Source of the DNA: Sphingopyxis sp. USTB-05
GTDB lineage: Bacteria > Pseudomonadota > Alphaproteobacteria > Sphingomonadales > Sphingomonadaceae
Reading direction: 5' to 3'
DNA: 64,000 nt
Assembly (NCBI RefSeq): GCF_023822045.1
Contig: NZ_CP084712.1
Span: 310,001 to 374,000, forward strand
Position 1 is the first letter of the stretch; the number at the start of each line of letters is the position of its first letter. Both the position numbers and the translations under genes were made by a program. This document shows, piece after piece, positions 1-9,170 of this stretch. A model generated the notes under the pieces. The model searched no databases. It saw only the letters and a program-made list of their open reading frames with translations, and was not told the DNA's origin.

Positions 1-465
1 GCATTCCTCATGGGTCCGATGAACGAGGTCGTTCTCAACAGCACGCGGCACCTCCCCGAATCGGACATCCGCTCCATCGCGGCCTATCTGAAGGCGTTGC
101 CGCCGCGGAGCTATGATCGTCCGAAGGCCGTAGACAAGGACCGGTTCAAGGCAGGCGAACTCTCCTACATAGCGAATTGCGGTTCGTGCCATGGCCTCGG
201 TGGAAAAGGTGATCGCCAGACCGCGCCGTCGCTAGCGGGTAGTCCGATGGCTCAGGCGCCCGACCCCGCTTCGCTTATTAATATCATTCTTTATGGTCCC
301 GATATCTCTCCCGGCCTGGAGACTTCGGTCAGCAGACCGGACATGCCGTCCTTCGACGCAAAGCTCGACGACCAGGAGATCGCCGACCTCACCACATATC
401 TGCGCGCCAGCTTCGGGAATCGTGCCAGCCCGGTCTCGGCCAAACAGGTCCAAAAGCAACGGTGA
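1..465 (+). CDS. c-type cytochrome, C-terminal part (5' end outside window)
   Basis: The frame is open at the left edge, so this is the C-terminal ~154 residues of a longer protein. A CxxCH haem-binding motif (CGSCH) lies about 60 residues in, with a downstream Met (RPDMPSFDAKL) suited as the distal haem ligand and a last helix typical of class I cytochrome c domains. The stretch before it (LPESDIRSIAAYLKALPP) resembles the end of a preceding cytochrome domain, so the whole protein is probably a multi-haem cytochrome such as the electron-accepting subunit of a periplasmic alcohol or aldehyde dehydrogenase. That partner role is inference from architecture; the partner gene would lie left of the window. 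It sits 29 nt before a secreted cupin gene on the same strand. Confidence 0.8.
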   Translation, partial: AFLMGPMNEVVLNSTRHLPESDIRSIAAYLKALPPRSYDRPKAVDKDRFKAGELSYIANCGSCHGLGGKGDRQTAPSLAGSPMAQAPDPASLINIILYGPDISPGLETSVSRPDMPSFDAKLDDQEIADLTTYLRASFGNRASPVSAKQVQKQR

Positions 466-494
466 TCGACCCGGTCCCCAAGAGGAGAAATCCA

Positions 495-965
495 ATGAGA
501 CGTTCCAGACTCCAGTTGTTCGCCGCCCTGACCGCCCTTGCGGTGTCGCAGCCGGCCCTGGCTGCGGAGGGCGGCGGCACCCGGCACATCACCCAGCTCA
601 AGCTTTCCGATCTTGAAGGGCAGCCGGCGTCGACGCTGGATCTGGCGCCTGCTGTTCCCGGCGATGCGAAGCAGCCTTCCATTTCCTACACTGCGGTCCC
701 GCGATATGAATCCAAGGATCGCAAACTACTGGCTTCGGTAAAACGATATGCGAAGATGACACTCCCGCTCCGCGACTGGCCCGTCGACGAGTTCATGCAG
801 CTGATGGTCGGCGAAGTGGAAATCGTGGACGAAGCCGGAACGGTAACGCGCTATCGCGACGGCGATGCAATCCTCATTCCACGAGGATTTAACGGCATCT
901 GGAGGCAGCTCACCGATGTCGAGTTCATCGCCGTCGAATATGGAGAGACGCCGCCCGGCGGCTGA
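495..965 (+). CDS. Secreted cupin-domain protein
   Basis: A 156-residue protein. The start at 495 is chosen over an upstream ATG because GAGGAG lies about 8 nt before it and the N-terminus then forms a clean signal peptide (hydrophobic core FAALTALAVS, likely cleavage after QPALA). The mature part carries a small cupin barrel with the repeats typical of the EutQ/DUF861-like group (DEFMQLMVGEVEIVDEAGTV; YRDGDAILIPRGFNGIWR). The usual histidine metal ligands are not obvious, so catalysis is doubtful and a binding role is possible. It lies between a cytochrome c gene and a lipoprotein gene and is probably co-transcribed with them. The specific function is unknown. Confidence 0.7.
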   Translation: MRRSRLQLFAALTALAVSQPALAAEGGGTRHITQLKLSDLEGQPASTLDLAPAVPGDAKQPSISYTAVPRYESKDRKLLASVKRYAKMTLPLRDWPVDEFMQLMVGEVEIVDEAGTVTRYRDGDAILIPRGFNGIWRQLTDVEFIAVEYGETPPGG

Positions 966-966
966 G

Positions 967-1497
967 ATGGCGCTATTCAGGACAAAGCTAGGTCGGGATC
1001 CGGCCCTGTTGATTCTGGCGGTCGGGGGCCTTGCCGGCTGTTCATCGAAGGCGCCGACAATCGATGCATGCCACTTGCTCGCTCGCGAAGACATAGCGGT
1101 CACACTCGAAGTCGGCGTGGGGCCAGGCAAGCGAATGGACGATGGTCCAACCAGGGATGGAGCCTATTCGTCAACCTGCGTCTGGGAAGTTCACGTCGAA
1201 TCCGCGAGCCGGTCGTCGGCGCGGCGGCTCATCTTGTTGAATGCCATGCGTTGGCCGAACGGTCGTGACCCCGGCAAATTCCTCCATGCCTTCCGGGCAG
1301 CCGCGAAGGACGGCATGATTCCGCACGCGCTCGAGCCGCTGGCGATTGGGGACGAGTCGTTCTGGTGGGGCGACGGAGTCGCAGTTAGAACCGGCCGGAT
1401 CAGCTACGGCGTCTCCGTCCTCATCCCCGACGCCGACGCCGGCTGGCGCCGGGCGAGATCGGAAGATCTCGCGGGGCTTGTCGCGTCCGGTCTTTAG
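967..1497 (+). CDS. Hypothetical lipoprotein
   Basis: A 176-residue protein starting one base after the cupin stop codon (TGAGATG arrangement), so translational coupling is likely. The N-terminus has a lipoprotein signal with lipobox LAGC (Cys about residue 25) after a hydrophobic core LLILAVGG. The mature sequence contains ACHLLAREDIA and a CVWEV segment, the pattern of small periplasmic lipoproteins of the DUF3558 type (a short Cys pair with a DACxLLT-like motif). That family link is a guess from the motif. No catalytic residues can be recognised. An upstream in-frame ATG at 865 would lie inside the cupin gene and remove the lipoprotein signal, so it is rejected. Confidence 0.6.
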   Translation: MALFRTKLGRDPALLILAVGGLAGCSSKAPTIDACHLLAREDIAVTLEVGVGPGKRMDDGPTRDGAYSSTCVWEVHVESASRSSARRLILLNAMRWPNGRDPGKFLHAFRAAAKDGMIPHALEPLAIGDESFWWGDGVAVRTGRISYGVSVLIPDADAGWRRARSEDLAGLVASGL

Positions 1498-1532
1498 CGC
1501 TTGGTCGGCCTCTGCGCCGACGATGATGATCG

Positions 1533-3413
1533 TCAATGCGCGCGAATGCGGCTAAGGTGGCTATAGACCGTCGTGCGAGATATTTTCAGCCTCCGTGCCG
1601 TTTCCGAGACATTGTTGTTCGTCTCGTTCAACATTTTCAGGATGCAGTCGGCCTGGTTCTCGAGAAGGCTCCCGGCATGATCGGCGACGGCCAGACTGCG
1701 CGGTTCGAGAAGCTCTTCCTGCAAATCTGCCGGAAAATCCTCTAGGGTGATCCGCTCAGGGTCGTCGCAAAGCCCTACCGCAGCAGCGAGCGCCTGCGAG
1801 AGCTGCCTTACGTTCCCCGGCCAGTCATACGCCAACAGGGCAGCACGGGCATCGGGTGCCAATGTGGAAGCCGTGCCATCATGGTGGAGGCCGCCAAGAA
1901 TGTCGTCGATCAGCTGCTCGATATCCTGCCGCTCCCTGAGCGGCGGCAGGCGAACAGAAATGCCGTTAAGACGGTAGTAGAGATCCTCTCGAAAACTTCC
2001 CTCGGCGATCATCTGTTTCAGATCCCGGTGGGTCGCCGCGACCACATTCACATCGACCTGAACCTCTCGGCGGCTGCCAAGTCTGCAGAATGTACCTTCC
2101 TGAAGTACGCGCAGCAGCTTTGCCTGGAGCGCAAGCGTCGCATCGCCGATCTCGTCCAGAAATAGCGTCCCTCCGTCGGCTTGCTCGATCGCTCCGATCG
2201 ATCCACCCTTCTTTGCGCCGGTAAAAGCCCCGTCGGCGTAGCCGAACAGCTCAGCCTCCATCAGGCTCTCCGGTATCGCGGAGCAGTTCAGGGCAACGAA
2301 AGGCTTGCCCTTGCTGTGCAAGCTTCTCGCTAGCACTTCCTTGCCGCTGCCGGTCTCGCCCCGGATCAGGAGCGACAGGCCCCTGGATATCGCCTTCCGC
2401 CCGCTTTCAATTGCTTTGGCGACTGCGGGATCTCCGACATCGATCGCCTGCGGCGCCGGTGGCGCGCGCATAGCGGCCCTCGGCCGGGCTGGAAGTTCGG
2501 TGACGGGGGTTTGCAGGGCAGTGCGGATGAAATAGCGCCGCCCGGCCCTGCCGAGAACGGCACGGGGGGCCTCGGGCCCATGGCTTATGGCATGAGCGGG
2601 GCCTTCGAAAACTTCCTCGAGCGAGCGCCTGACCAGCTCTTGCCGCGACGTACCGAGCATGCGGCACGCGGCCCTGTTCGCTGCGGTGATTGCACCGTCG
2701 TCGGTCACGGCCAGAATGCCCTCGGACGGCGTGCCAAGAAACTCTGGCATATAATGGAGGGCTATGAGGCGAACGTCGCGGATATGGGAGAACATGCGAT
2801 TTTCAATCGCGTGCGCCGCAAGGATAACATGTTCGAGAATGGCATCATGGAGATGAACCGAGCTTCCCGTCACATCGATGGCGCCGGCAATCTCGCCATC
2901 GACGCCGTAAATCGGAGATGCCGCGCATACATAGGTATCGAGATCGACCAGGAAGTGTTCGGCACGCTGTACGACCACCGGCTCGCGATCGAGGAGCGCG
3001 ATTGCCGGTGCGTTCGTGCCGATGTCATGCTCCATCACCGAGTGGCCTGCGCGCAGCGGGCCGACGATTTCAGCGGGCGCACCCAGATTGTCGCACAGCG
3101 CTCCGATGATCGCTCCCGCGGGGTTGATGCAGAGAACCGACCATGACTTTGAACGAAGGCTACCATGCAGCGCTTCCATTTCCGGGGTCGCTGCGGACAA
3201 GAGATTGCGGTTGCCCCGATCGTCGAGGAGGTGGGAGGGAATACGGCTTCTCTCGAAGCGTGCGCGGTCCTTTGGTGTGGCGCCCGTTTGCCTCAGTCGC
3301 TCCCAGGATCGTTGCACATTGTGAGAAACGAGACCCGCCGGCAGTTCGCGCCCGTCCATAAACGCGAACTGCGCGCGCCGAATCTGCTGCCCCTCGTAAG
3401 GAAGTGAACGCAT
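1533..3413 (-). CDS. Sigma-54-dependent activator, AcoR-like (GAF-PAS-AAA+-Fis)
   Basis: A bacterial enhancer-binding protein of about 626 residues. The order is an N-terminal sensory region with GAF-like and short PAS-like parts, an AAA+ domain with Walker A (GETGSGKE), the sigma-54-contacting GAFTGA loop, Walker B (GGTLFLDEIGD) and an arginine-finger region, and a C-terminal Fis-type helix-turn-helix (NNNVSETARRLKISRTTVY). The start at 3413 is preferred because GGAGAGG lies 8 nt upstream; an in-frame ATG at 3488 lacks a clear ribosome-binding site. All ATPase motifs are intact. AcoR-family proteins bind upstream inverted repeats and activate alcohol/acetoin/aldehyde catabolism. A consensus sigma-54 promoter at 6004-6020 before the aldehyde dehydrogenase gene is the obvious local target (inference). 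Confidence 0.85.
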   Translation of the reverse strand: MRSLPYEGQQIRRAQFAFMDGRELPAGLVSHNVQRSWERLRQTGATPKDRARFERSRIPSHLLDDRGNRNLLSAATPEMEALHGSLRSKSWSVLCINPAGAIIGALCDNLGAPAEIVGPLRAGHSVMEHDIGTNAPAIALLDREPVVVQRAEHFLVDLDTYVCAASPIYGVDGEIAGAIDVTGSSVHLHDAILEHVILAAHAIENRMFSHIRDVRLIALHYMPEFLGTPSEGILAVTDDGAITAANRAACRMLGTSRQELVRRSLEEVFEGPAHAISHGPEAPRAVLGRAGRRYFIRTALQTPVTELPARPRAAMRAPPAPQAIDVGDPAVAKAIESGRKAISRGLSLLIRGETGSGKEVLARSLHSKGKPFVALNCSAIPESLMEAELFGYADGAFTGAKKGGSIGAIEQADGGTLFLDEIGDATLALQAKLLRVLQEGTFCRLGSRREVQVDVNVVAATHRDLKQMIAEGSFREDLYYRLNGISVRLPPLRERQDIEQLIDDILGGLHHDGTASTLAPDARAALLAYDWPGNVRQLSQALAAAVGLCDDPERITLEDFPADLQEELLEPRSLAVADHAGSLLENQADCILKMLNETNNNVSETARRLKISRTTVYSHLSRIRAH

Positions 3414-3581
3414 GTGCCAGCCTCTCCAGTCCGGGCGCGTTGTTTCGGTAGCGCCCGTCACCAAACTTGAGGAAACGACAATTTTCATCGCTTGTCCATA
3501 GCTGACGTGAAGAAGCCGGTGCCGGCGCGGCGCGAAGATCCTGATTCGGCGCGATTCGATTGCGGTCGCAAAACCCCCGCT

Positions 3582-4250
3582 TCATCGGAACAGCGGCGCT
3601 TCGACCGGCGGGTGGCGCCAATACCTCGCATGTCTTTTGGTGTGCCGCTGCGCAACGACGCAAAGCACCGCGGCTACGAAGAAGGTCGAAACGAGGCCCC
3701 ACAGAAACTGCCCGTTCCCGGCGAGGCCTACCGTAAATAGCCCGCCGAACAGCGGTCCGGCGAACGATCCGAGGAAGTCACCGCCGCCAGCAGCGGCGGC
3801 GATGCGTCCCGAACTGTCGAGGTTGGCCCCCAGCATGCGCGCATACGGCAGAAGGATGCAGATCAGGATGTTCAGGGCGATGATGCATCCCGCGAAAATG
3901 GTCGGCGACGGGTTGGTGAGATAAAGTGCAACGATTATGGCCTGGAGCGCGCACCCGACGATGATCGGCAGGAAGCCTCCGATCTTCTCGAAGATCTTGA
4001 GCGCGATGACAGGTGTGATCACCATCAGCAGCCCGCCGATCGTCGTGAGCGTCACAAGCTCGCGAAACGAAAATCCACGAAGTTCGCCGAGGTGCTCATA
4101 GTGCAGCCAGACCGCGTTTGAGCCGGTGCCGAAGATCGCAACGATGGCGACCATGAGCCACCAGAGCGTCGAGCGCGTCGAAGACGCAAGGTCGAGATGC
4201 TCTTCCGGTACGGGAATGTTCCGGAGCGAAAGGGCAAAAGGAAGCGTGAT
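3582..4250 (-). pseudogene. MFS transporter remnant (C-terminal half only)
   Basis: The reading frame from about 4250 down to 3582 encodes five or six hydrophobic helices in MFS order (for example LWWLMVAIVAIFGTG, GGLLMVITPVIALKIF, IIALNILICILLPYARM, GLFTVGLAGNGQFLWGLV) and a basic C-terminus. This is the last half of a major facilitator superfamily permease. The frame runs further upstream, but the residues encoded beyond ~4250 are only the complement of the neighbouring TonB receptor. The N-terminal six helices, the start and the promoter are therefore missing. The gene faced away from the receptor, so a single deletion of the shared divergent promoter region and both 5' ends explains the structure. 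Confidence 0.75.
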
Positions 4251-5837
4251 GGCGGTTGGGATCCCTTTCTTGCGGGCAGCTTCGCATATGGCTCGCCAAC
4301 CGTCGAGATCGACGCACAGCTGCCCTTGTCGGCAGACAAGCTCGGCGTTGCCTTTGGAGTCGCGCTTTCTCACGACGAATATTCCGATGGTGCGAACGGG
4401 AGGGCGTTCAGTGCGGCGGTCATTCCTCGCTGGCGCCCGGCCGATGGCATTGAGGTCATCCCCTTTTGGTCGATGTCGACGCTCAAAGATGAAGAGGTGG
4501 CTTCGACCTTCACAACCGCCGGGGCTTTCGTTCCGACCAACCTTCCGCGCCGCCGCTACTTTGGTCAGGACTGGGCGCAGAAGGATAGCCGGAACGACAA
4601 CTTCAGCCTGATCAGCAAGGTCCGGCTTTCCGACAGTTGGTCGATATCGGCCGGTCTCTTCCGATCGATCTCGAAGAGTGAGGAAAATTTCTACCAGGAT
4701 TATCTCGACGATTCTACCGACGGACAGGCAAGAGCGGAAGTGACGGCCGATCCGGGAAATCGGTCTGCGTCCAGCAGCGGCGAAATCCGGCTGACGTACG
4801 GGTGGGGCAACGGCGATCGCCGCCACCTGGTTCATGCCGCGGTTCGAGCCCGAAAAGTCCAGAGCCAATATGGCGGCGCCGCCGAGCCGACAGACCTTGG
4901 TGAACGCAAGCTTGGAGACAAGTTTCCGGTTCCGCGTCCAGCTTCATTAGAGTTCGGAGAGCAGGATCGAACCGAAGTCAGGCAGATGACACTTGGGCTG
5001 TCTTACAATGGCGTGTGGAGAAATGTCGGGGAGCTCAGTCTCGGATTACAGAAGACCGATTATGACAAGCGCGTAGACTTCCCCGGGACTGTGCCCGACA
5101 CAAGGGCGATAGACAAACCTTGGCTCTTCAATGCCGCCTTGGCCATTCACGCCTACACGGCAATTGCCGTTTACGGCAGCTACACCTGCGGCCTGGAGGA
5201 AAGCGGAACGGCGCCGGGAAATGCTGCCAATCGCAACGAAGCGCTTCCGGCCATCCGAACCAAGCAGATCGACGTCGGAGTAAGGCTATCCGTCGCCCCA
5301 GGATTGCGCCTGCTTGCAGGCGCTTTCGATATCACCAAGCCCTATTTCAGCACCGACGAGGATAATATTTTCACCGCGCTCGGTCAGGTCAGGCATCGTG
5401 GTTTCGAAATCAGCATGACGGCAAACCCGACAAAGCAGGTCAGCATCGTCGCCGGCGCGGTGGTCATGGACCCGAAGGTCACAGGCGAAGCTGTCGAGCT
5501 CGGGCGCGTTGGGAGGAGGCCGCTCGGGCAGGAAAAGGTCACCTTCACGGGCGACGTCGATTATCGTCTGCCATGGCTCGACGGCGCTTCGCTCGACCTG
5601 TCGCTTACCTGGACCGGGCGCCGGCCCTCGTCCCGGGACAAGGTCGTGAGCACAGATCCATATCTGAACCTCGATTTGGGGGCTCGCTACGCTTTCAAGC
5701 TGGGCAATTTTCCAGCTCTGCTTCGGCTGCAACTGCGCAACCTGACGAATAGCAACGGATAGATGATCGTAGGCAGCAACGCTTATAACTTCGGGGACAA
5801 GTGTACGGTCAACGCATTTCTCGCGGTTGACTTCTGA
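4250..5837 (+). pseudogene. TonB-dependent receptor remnant (5' deletion plus amber codon)
   Basis: The sequence encodes the C-terminal ~500 residues of an outer-membrane TonB-dependent receptor barrel: alternating amphipathic strands, a late GFEISMTANPTKQ segment and the LRNLTN motif close to the end. The plug domain, TonB box and signal peptide are absent; homology starts abruptly near 4250 at the junction with the MFS remnant. A TAG at 5760-5762 stops the frame, but reading on in frame gives 24 residues ending in LAVDF* at 5835-5837. That is the expected last barrel strand with terminal Phe, and a Trp codon (TGG) is the likely original. There are thus two independent lesions and the gene is dead. 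Confidence 0.8.
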
Positions 5838-5883
5838 GCCGATCATCGTCGGCCCGTGCCCGATCTCCCGGGTGCGACATGCC

Positions 5884-5919
5884 CCTGTCCGGACGCTTAG
5901 CCCGGCTGGACAGCTGTCC
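5884..5919. promoter_or_regulatory. Candidate upstream activator site for the sigma-54 activator
   Basis: A perfect 12-bp palindrome GGACAGCTGTCC (5908-5919) is preceded by a further TGTCCGGAC element (about 5886-5894), giving repeated TGTCC half-sites. The array lies roughly 85-120 bp upstream of the -24/-12 promoter at 6004, the usual distance for enhancer-binding proteins of the AcoR family. Assignment to the activator encoded at 1533-3413 is inference. Confidence 0.4.
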
Positions 5920-6003
5920 ACTTACTGAACAACGCGAAGAGCAAAAATGTTCATAATGGGCGGAAGGAAGTCATTCTGCCGCGATGTTCAGTGAAACGCT
6001 GCC

Positions 6004-6020
6004 TTGGCATGTAATTTGCT
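6004..6020 (+). promoter_or_regulatory. Sigma-54 (-24/-12) promoter
   Basis: TTGGCATGTAATTTGCT matches the RpoN consensus: GG at 6006-6007 and GC at 6018-6019 separated by exactly 10 nt, with flanking TTGGCA and TTGCT. It lies about 90 nt before the aldehyde dehydrogenase start and downstream of palindromic candidate activator sites. A sigma-54 activator gene lies 2.6 kb to the left. The transcript would start near 6031. Confidence 0.7.
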
Positions 6021-6111
6021 TCTTACCTTGGCGTACCAGCCGGTCCGCTTACCGCCGCGCAGCGATGAGGAGAGAACCGGATTGGCGCATCGAGATACAA
6101 TCGGGAAGGTG

Positions 6112-7554
6112 ATGCCAGTGAACTTTTTTGACGATTATACGATGACGATCGACGGCCGCGCCGGAGTCTCGGCCGCCACGATCGAAGCCATCAACCCTGC
6201 GACCGAGGAAGTGATCGCTCAGGTCCCTGACGCAAGCCGTGCGCAACTCGACGAAGCTGTCGATGCTGCACGTCGGGCGTTTCCGGCATGGAGCGCGCGC
6301 CCGGTCGCGGAGCGCCAGGCTTTTGTGTCGAAGATCGGAGATGCTATCGAGGCCCATGCGGAGGATTTCATGCGCCTCTTGACCCGCGAACAGGGCAAGG
6401 CGCGCGCTGGCGCGGAGTGGGAAATCGGTGGATCGGTAATCTGGTGCCGCGAAATCGCAAAGCAGGAACTGCCCTTGCATGTCGTGGAAGAAAGCGATGA
6501 CAGGACCGTCGAGACACGCCGTGTTCCGCTTGGCGTCGTCGGCGGAATCACGCCGTGGAACTTCCCTGTACTGCTCGCGATCTGGAAGATTGCTCCCGCT
6601 CTCGTCGCGGGCAACACGATGGTTCTGAAGCCGTCGCCCTACACGCCGCTATGCACTCTGAAGCTCGGCGAAATCCTTCGCGACATCCTTCCGGCAGGCG
6701 TGCTCAACATCGTGTCGGGCGGCAACGACCTTGGCGCATGGATGACCGGGCATCCCGGGATCGCGAAGGTCAGCTTTACCGGCTCGACTGCGACAGGCCG
6801 CAAGATCATGGAGAGCTCGGCTAGTAATCTCAAGCGCATCACCCTCGAACTTGGCGGCAACGATCCCGCAATCGTGCTACCCGATGTCGACCCGGCCAAG
6901 GTTGCGCAGGAGCTGTTCTGGGCGGCATTCCAGAACAGCGCCCAGTTCTGCGTCGCGGCCAAGCGGCTCTATGTTCATGCCGACGTTTACGACGAACTGC
7001 GCGACGCGCTCGTCGATTATGCGAAGACCGTCAAGGTCGGCGACGGGGCGGAACAGGGAACGGATCTCGGGCCGATCCAGAACCGCATGCAGTTCGAAAA
7101 GGTGAAGGATTTGCTCGTCGACGCCAAGGCGTCGGGACTCAAGGCGCTGATCGGTGGCGAGGTCGAAGACGGAACCGGATTTTTCGTGCCGGTTACCATC
7201 TACGACAATCCGCCCGAAGACTCGCGCGTCGTGCGTGAAGAAGCCTTCGGCCCGATCCTCCCTCTGTTGAAATTCGATGATCTGGAAGACGTCGTCGCGC
7301 GGGCAAACGACACGGAATATGGATTGGCCGCGTCGGTCTGGTCGAACGATAGCCAGAAGGCCAAGGAGATCGCTTCGCGCATCGAGGCCGGCACGGTCTG
7401 GATCAATGAAATCCACAGTTTCTCGCCGCATGTCGCATTCGGTGGGCATAAACAGTCGGGTGTCGGGATCGAAAACTCGCTCGAAGGTCTCGCGGAATAC
7501 ACGAACTCCCAGACGATCGTGACGAGACGGGTTCCGGCGTCCAGCGGAGCTTGA
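6112..7554 (+). CDS. NAD(P)-dependent aldehyde dehydrogenase
   Basis: A 480-residue member of the aldehyde dehydrogenase superfamily, normal length, oxidising an aldehyde to the acid in the cytoplasm. Visible landmarks are the oxyanion-hole Asn (TPWNFPV), the nucleotide-binding loop (FTGSTATG), the general-base Glu (ELGGNDP) and the catalytic Cys in SAQFCVAAKR. The usual GQ before the Cys is AQ here. The start at 6112 follows GGGAAGG; an in-frame ATG at 6004 overlaps the sigma-54 promoter and is rejected. A CoA ligase gene follows after 4 nt, so the pair probably converts an aldehyde to an acyl-CoA. Expression under sigma-54 control is indicated by the promoter at 6004-6020. Confidence 0.9.
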   Translation: MPVNFFDDYTMTIDGRAGVSAATIEAINPATEEVIAQVPDASRAQLDEAVDAARRAFPAWSARPVAERQAFVSKIGDAIEAHAEDFMRLLTREQGKARAGAEWEIGGSVIWCREIAKQELPLHVVEESDDRTVETRRVPLGVVGGITPWNFPVLLAIWKIAPALVAGNTMVLKPSPYTPLCTLKLGEILRDILPAGVLNIVSGGNDLGAWMTGHPGIAKVSFTGSTATGRKIMESSASNLKRITLELGGNDPAIVLPDVDPAKVAQELFWAAFQNSAQFCVAAKRLYVHADVYDELRDALVDYAKTVKVGDGAEQGTDLGPIQNRMQFEKVKDLLVDAKASGLKALIGGEVEDGTGFFVPVTIYDNPPEDSRVVREEAFGPILPLLKFDDLEDVVARANDTEYGLAASVWSNDSQKAKEIASRIEAGTVWINEIHSFSPHVAFGGHKQSGVGIENSLEGLAEYTNSQTIVTRRVPASSGA

Positions 7555-7558
7555 AGCC

Positions 7559-9070
7559 ATGCTGTATGACGAAACCCTCGCCACGGTAACCTCGCGCGCT
7601 AGGGTTTTCGGTAACAAGGTTGCGATCATCTGCGGCGATACGCAGATGAGCTTCGTCGAACTCGACGACAAGGTCGCGCGCCTCGCGCGCGACCTGCGGG
7701 TCCGAGGGGTCGCCACAAAGGATGTGATCAGCCTTTATGGTCCTGTAGGCTGGGAATGGATTGTCGCCTACCATGCCGCGCTTCGCGTGGGCGCGGTGGT
7801 GAACCCGATCAACGCCTTGCTGACGCCTGACGAGGTCAACTATATTCTCAGCGACTGCGGAGCGAAACTGATCTTCGCCGATCGGGGCCGGCTCGACAGC
7901 CTCGCAGCCGCAGACGCCGTTCATTCCGGAATCGAGACTGTCGACTTCGGAGAAATCGATCTCCTCTCATCGACCGGCGAGGGGATCGATCCGGCCGGTG
8001 TAAGCGACCCGGATGCCTTGTCGACGATTTGCTATACGTCTGGTACCACGGGGCGCCCGAAAGGTGCGATGCTGAGCCACCGGAATGTTCTGATGAACGC
8101 CGCACTCACAGGGCTCATGCACGGACGCTCGGCAGCTGATACGACCGTTACGGCCCTGCCGCTTGCCCATGTGTATGGCAATGTGGTGATGAACGGTTCG
8201 ATTATTGCCGGGGCCACTTTGGTGCTGATACCTGCCTTTGCTCCCGAAGCGGTTCTGGAGGCGATCGAGTTGCATCGCGCGACGCGCTTCGAAGGCGTTC
8301 CCACCATGTATTACCGGCTTCTGGACTCGCCGGCCTTGCCGCGTACGAACGTCGGAACGCTTCAATATTGTACGGTCGGCGGCCAGACGATGCCGGTCGA
8401 CAAGATGCAGGCCGTCGAGGCTCGCCTTGGTTGCCCACTCCTTGAATTGTGGGGGATGAGCGAAATCGGCGGGCTTGGTACAACATTCCCCTGGACCGGC
8501 CCGCGCACCCTCGGCTCGATCGGCATTGCCCTGCCGGGGATGGAAGTCAGGACTGTGAATGCCGAGACCCGTTTGCCGACGGCGTCAGGGGAAGCCGGAG
8601 AGTTGCAAATTCGCGGGGCGACCGTGATGATCGGCTATCTCGGGAACCCGGAGGCGACGCGCGAAACGCTCGACGCAAACGGCTGGCTGTCGACCGGAGA
8701 TGTTGCGCGCATCGATGACCAAGGCCAGGTCTTCGTCATCGATCGCATGAAGGACGTCATTCTAACGTCGGGCAACAATGTCTACCCCGCCGAGATCGAA
8801 CGTGCCATTTCGAGCTTGGCCGGCGTGGCCATGGTTGGCGTGGGCCGCGACAGTCATCCCGACAAGGGCGAGGTCCCGCACGCGTTCATCGTGTGCGAAA
8901 CGGGTGCCTCGCTGACCGCCGAGATCGTCGTGGATCATTGTAGGGGCTTGCTTGCACCCTATAAAATCCCGCGCAGCATCAGTTTTGTCGACGACCTGCC
9001 CAAAACATCGTCGGGCAAGATTCTGCGCCGACTTCTAGGCAAGGCAGCTTTCGACCAGACGCCGGTCTGA
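7559..9070 (+). CDS. AMP-forming acyl-CoA synthetase (ANL superfamily)
   Basis: A 503-residue adenylate-forming enzyme that activates a carboxylic acid with ATP and joins it to CoA. Core motifs are present: the P-loop-like YTSGTTGRPKGAMLSH (near residue 165), the A5 region ELWGMSEIGG, A7/A8 STGDVARIDDQGQ and DRMKDVILTSGNNVYPAEIE, and the catalytic A10 lysine in KTSSGKILRR. Length and motif order match medium/long-chain or aryl CoA ligases. The start codon lies 4 nt after the aldehyde dehydrogenase stop, so the two are one operon and the ligase most likely activates that enzyme's product. Substrate class cannot be decided from the sequence. Confidence 0.9.
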   Translation: MLYDETLATVTSRARVFGNKVAIICGDTQMSFVELDDKVARLARDLRVRGVATKDVISLYGPVGWEWIVAYHAALRVGAVVNPINALLTPDEVNYILSDCGAKLIFADRGRLDSLAAADAVHSGIETVDFGEIDLLSSTGEGIDPAGVSDPDALSTICYTSGTTGRPKGAMLSHRNVLMNAALTGLMHGRSAADTTVTALPLAHVYGNVVMNGSIIAGATLVLIPAFAPEAVLEAIELHRATRFEGVPTMYYRLLDSPALPRTNVGTLQYCTVGGQTMPVDKMQAVEARLGCPLLELWGMSEIGGLGTTFPWTGPRTLGSIGIALPGMEVRTVNAETRLPTASGEAGELQIRGATVMIGYLGNPEATRETLDANGWLSTGDVARIDDQGQVFVIDRMKDVILTSGNNVYPAEIERAISSLAGVAMVGVGRDSHPDKGEVPHAFIVCETGASLTAEIVVDHCRGLLAPYKIPRSISFVDDLPKTSSGKILRRLLGKAAFDQTPV

Positions 9071-9170
9071 CCGAACTCCGCTCCGGCGCGACAGGAAACG
9101 AGTTGCGGAAAGGGGAAAGACCCGCGGTCGCAAGGCGGCTGCGGGCCCGACTCGTTCGGGTCCAACAAGG

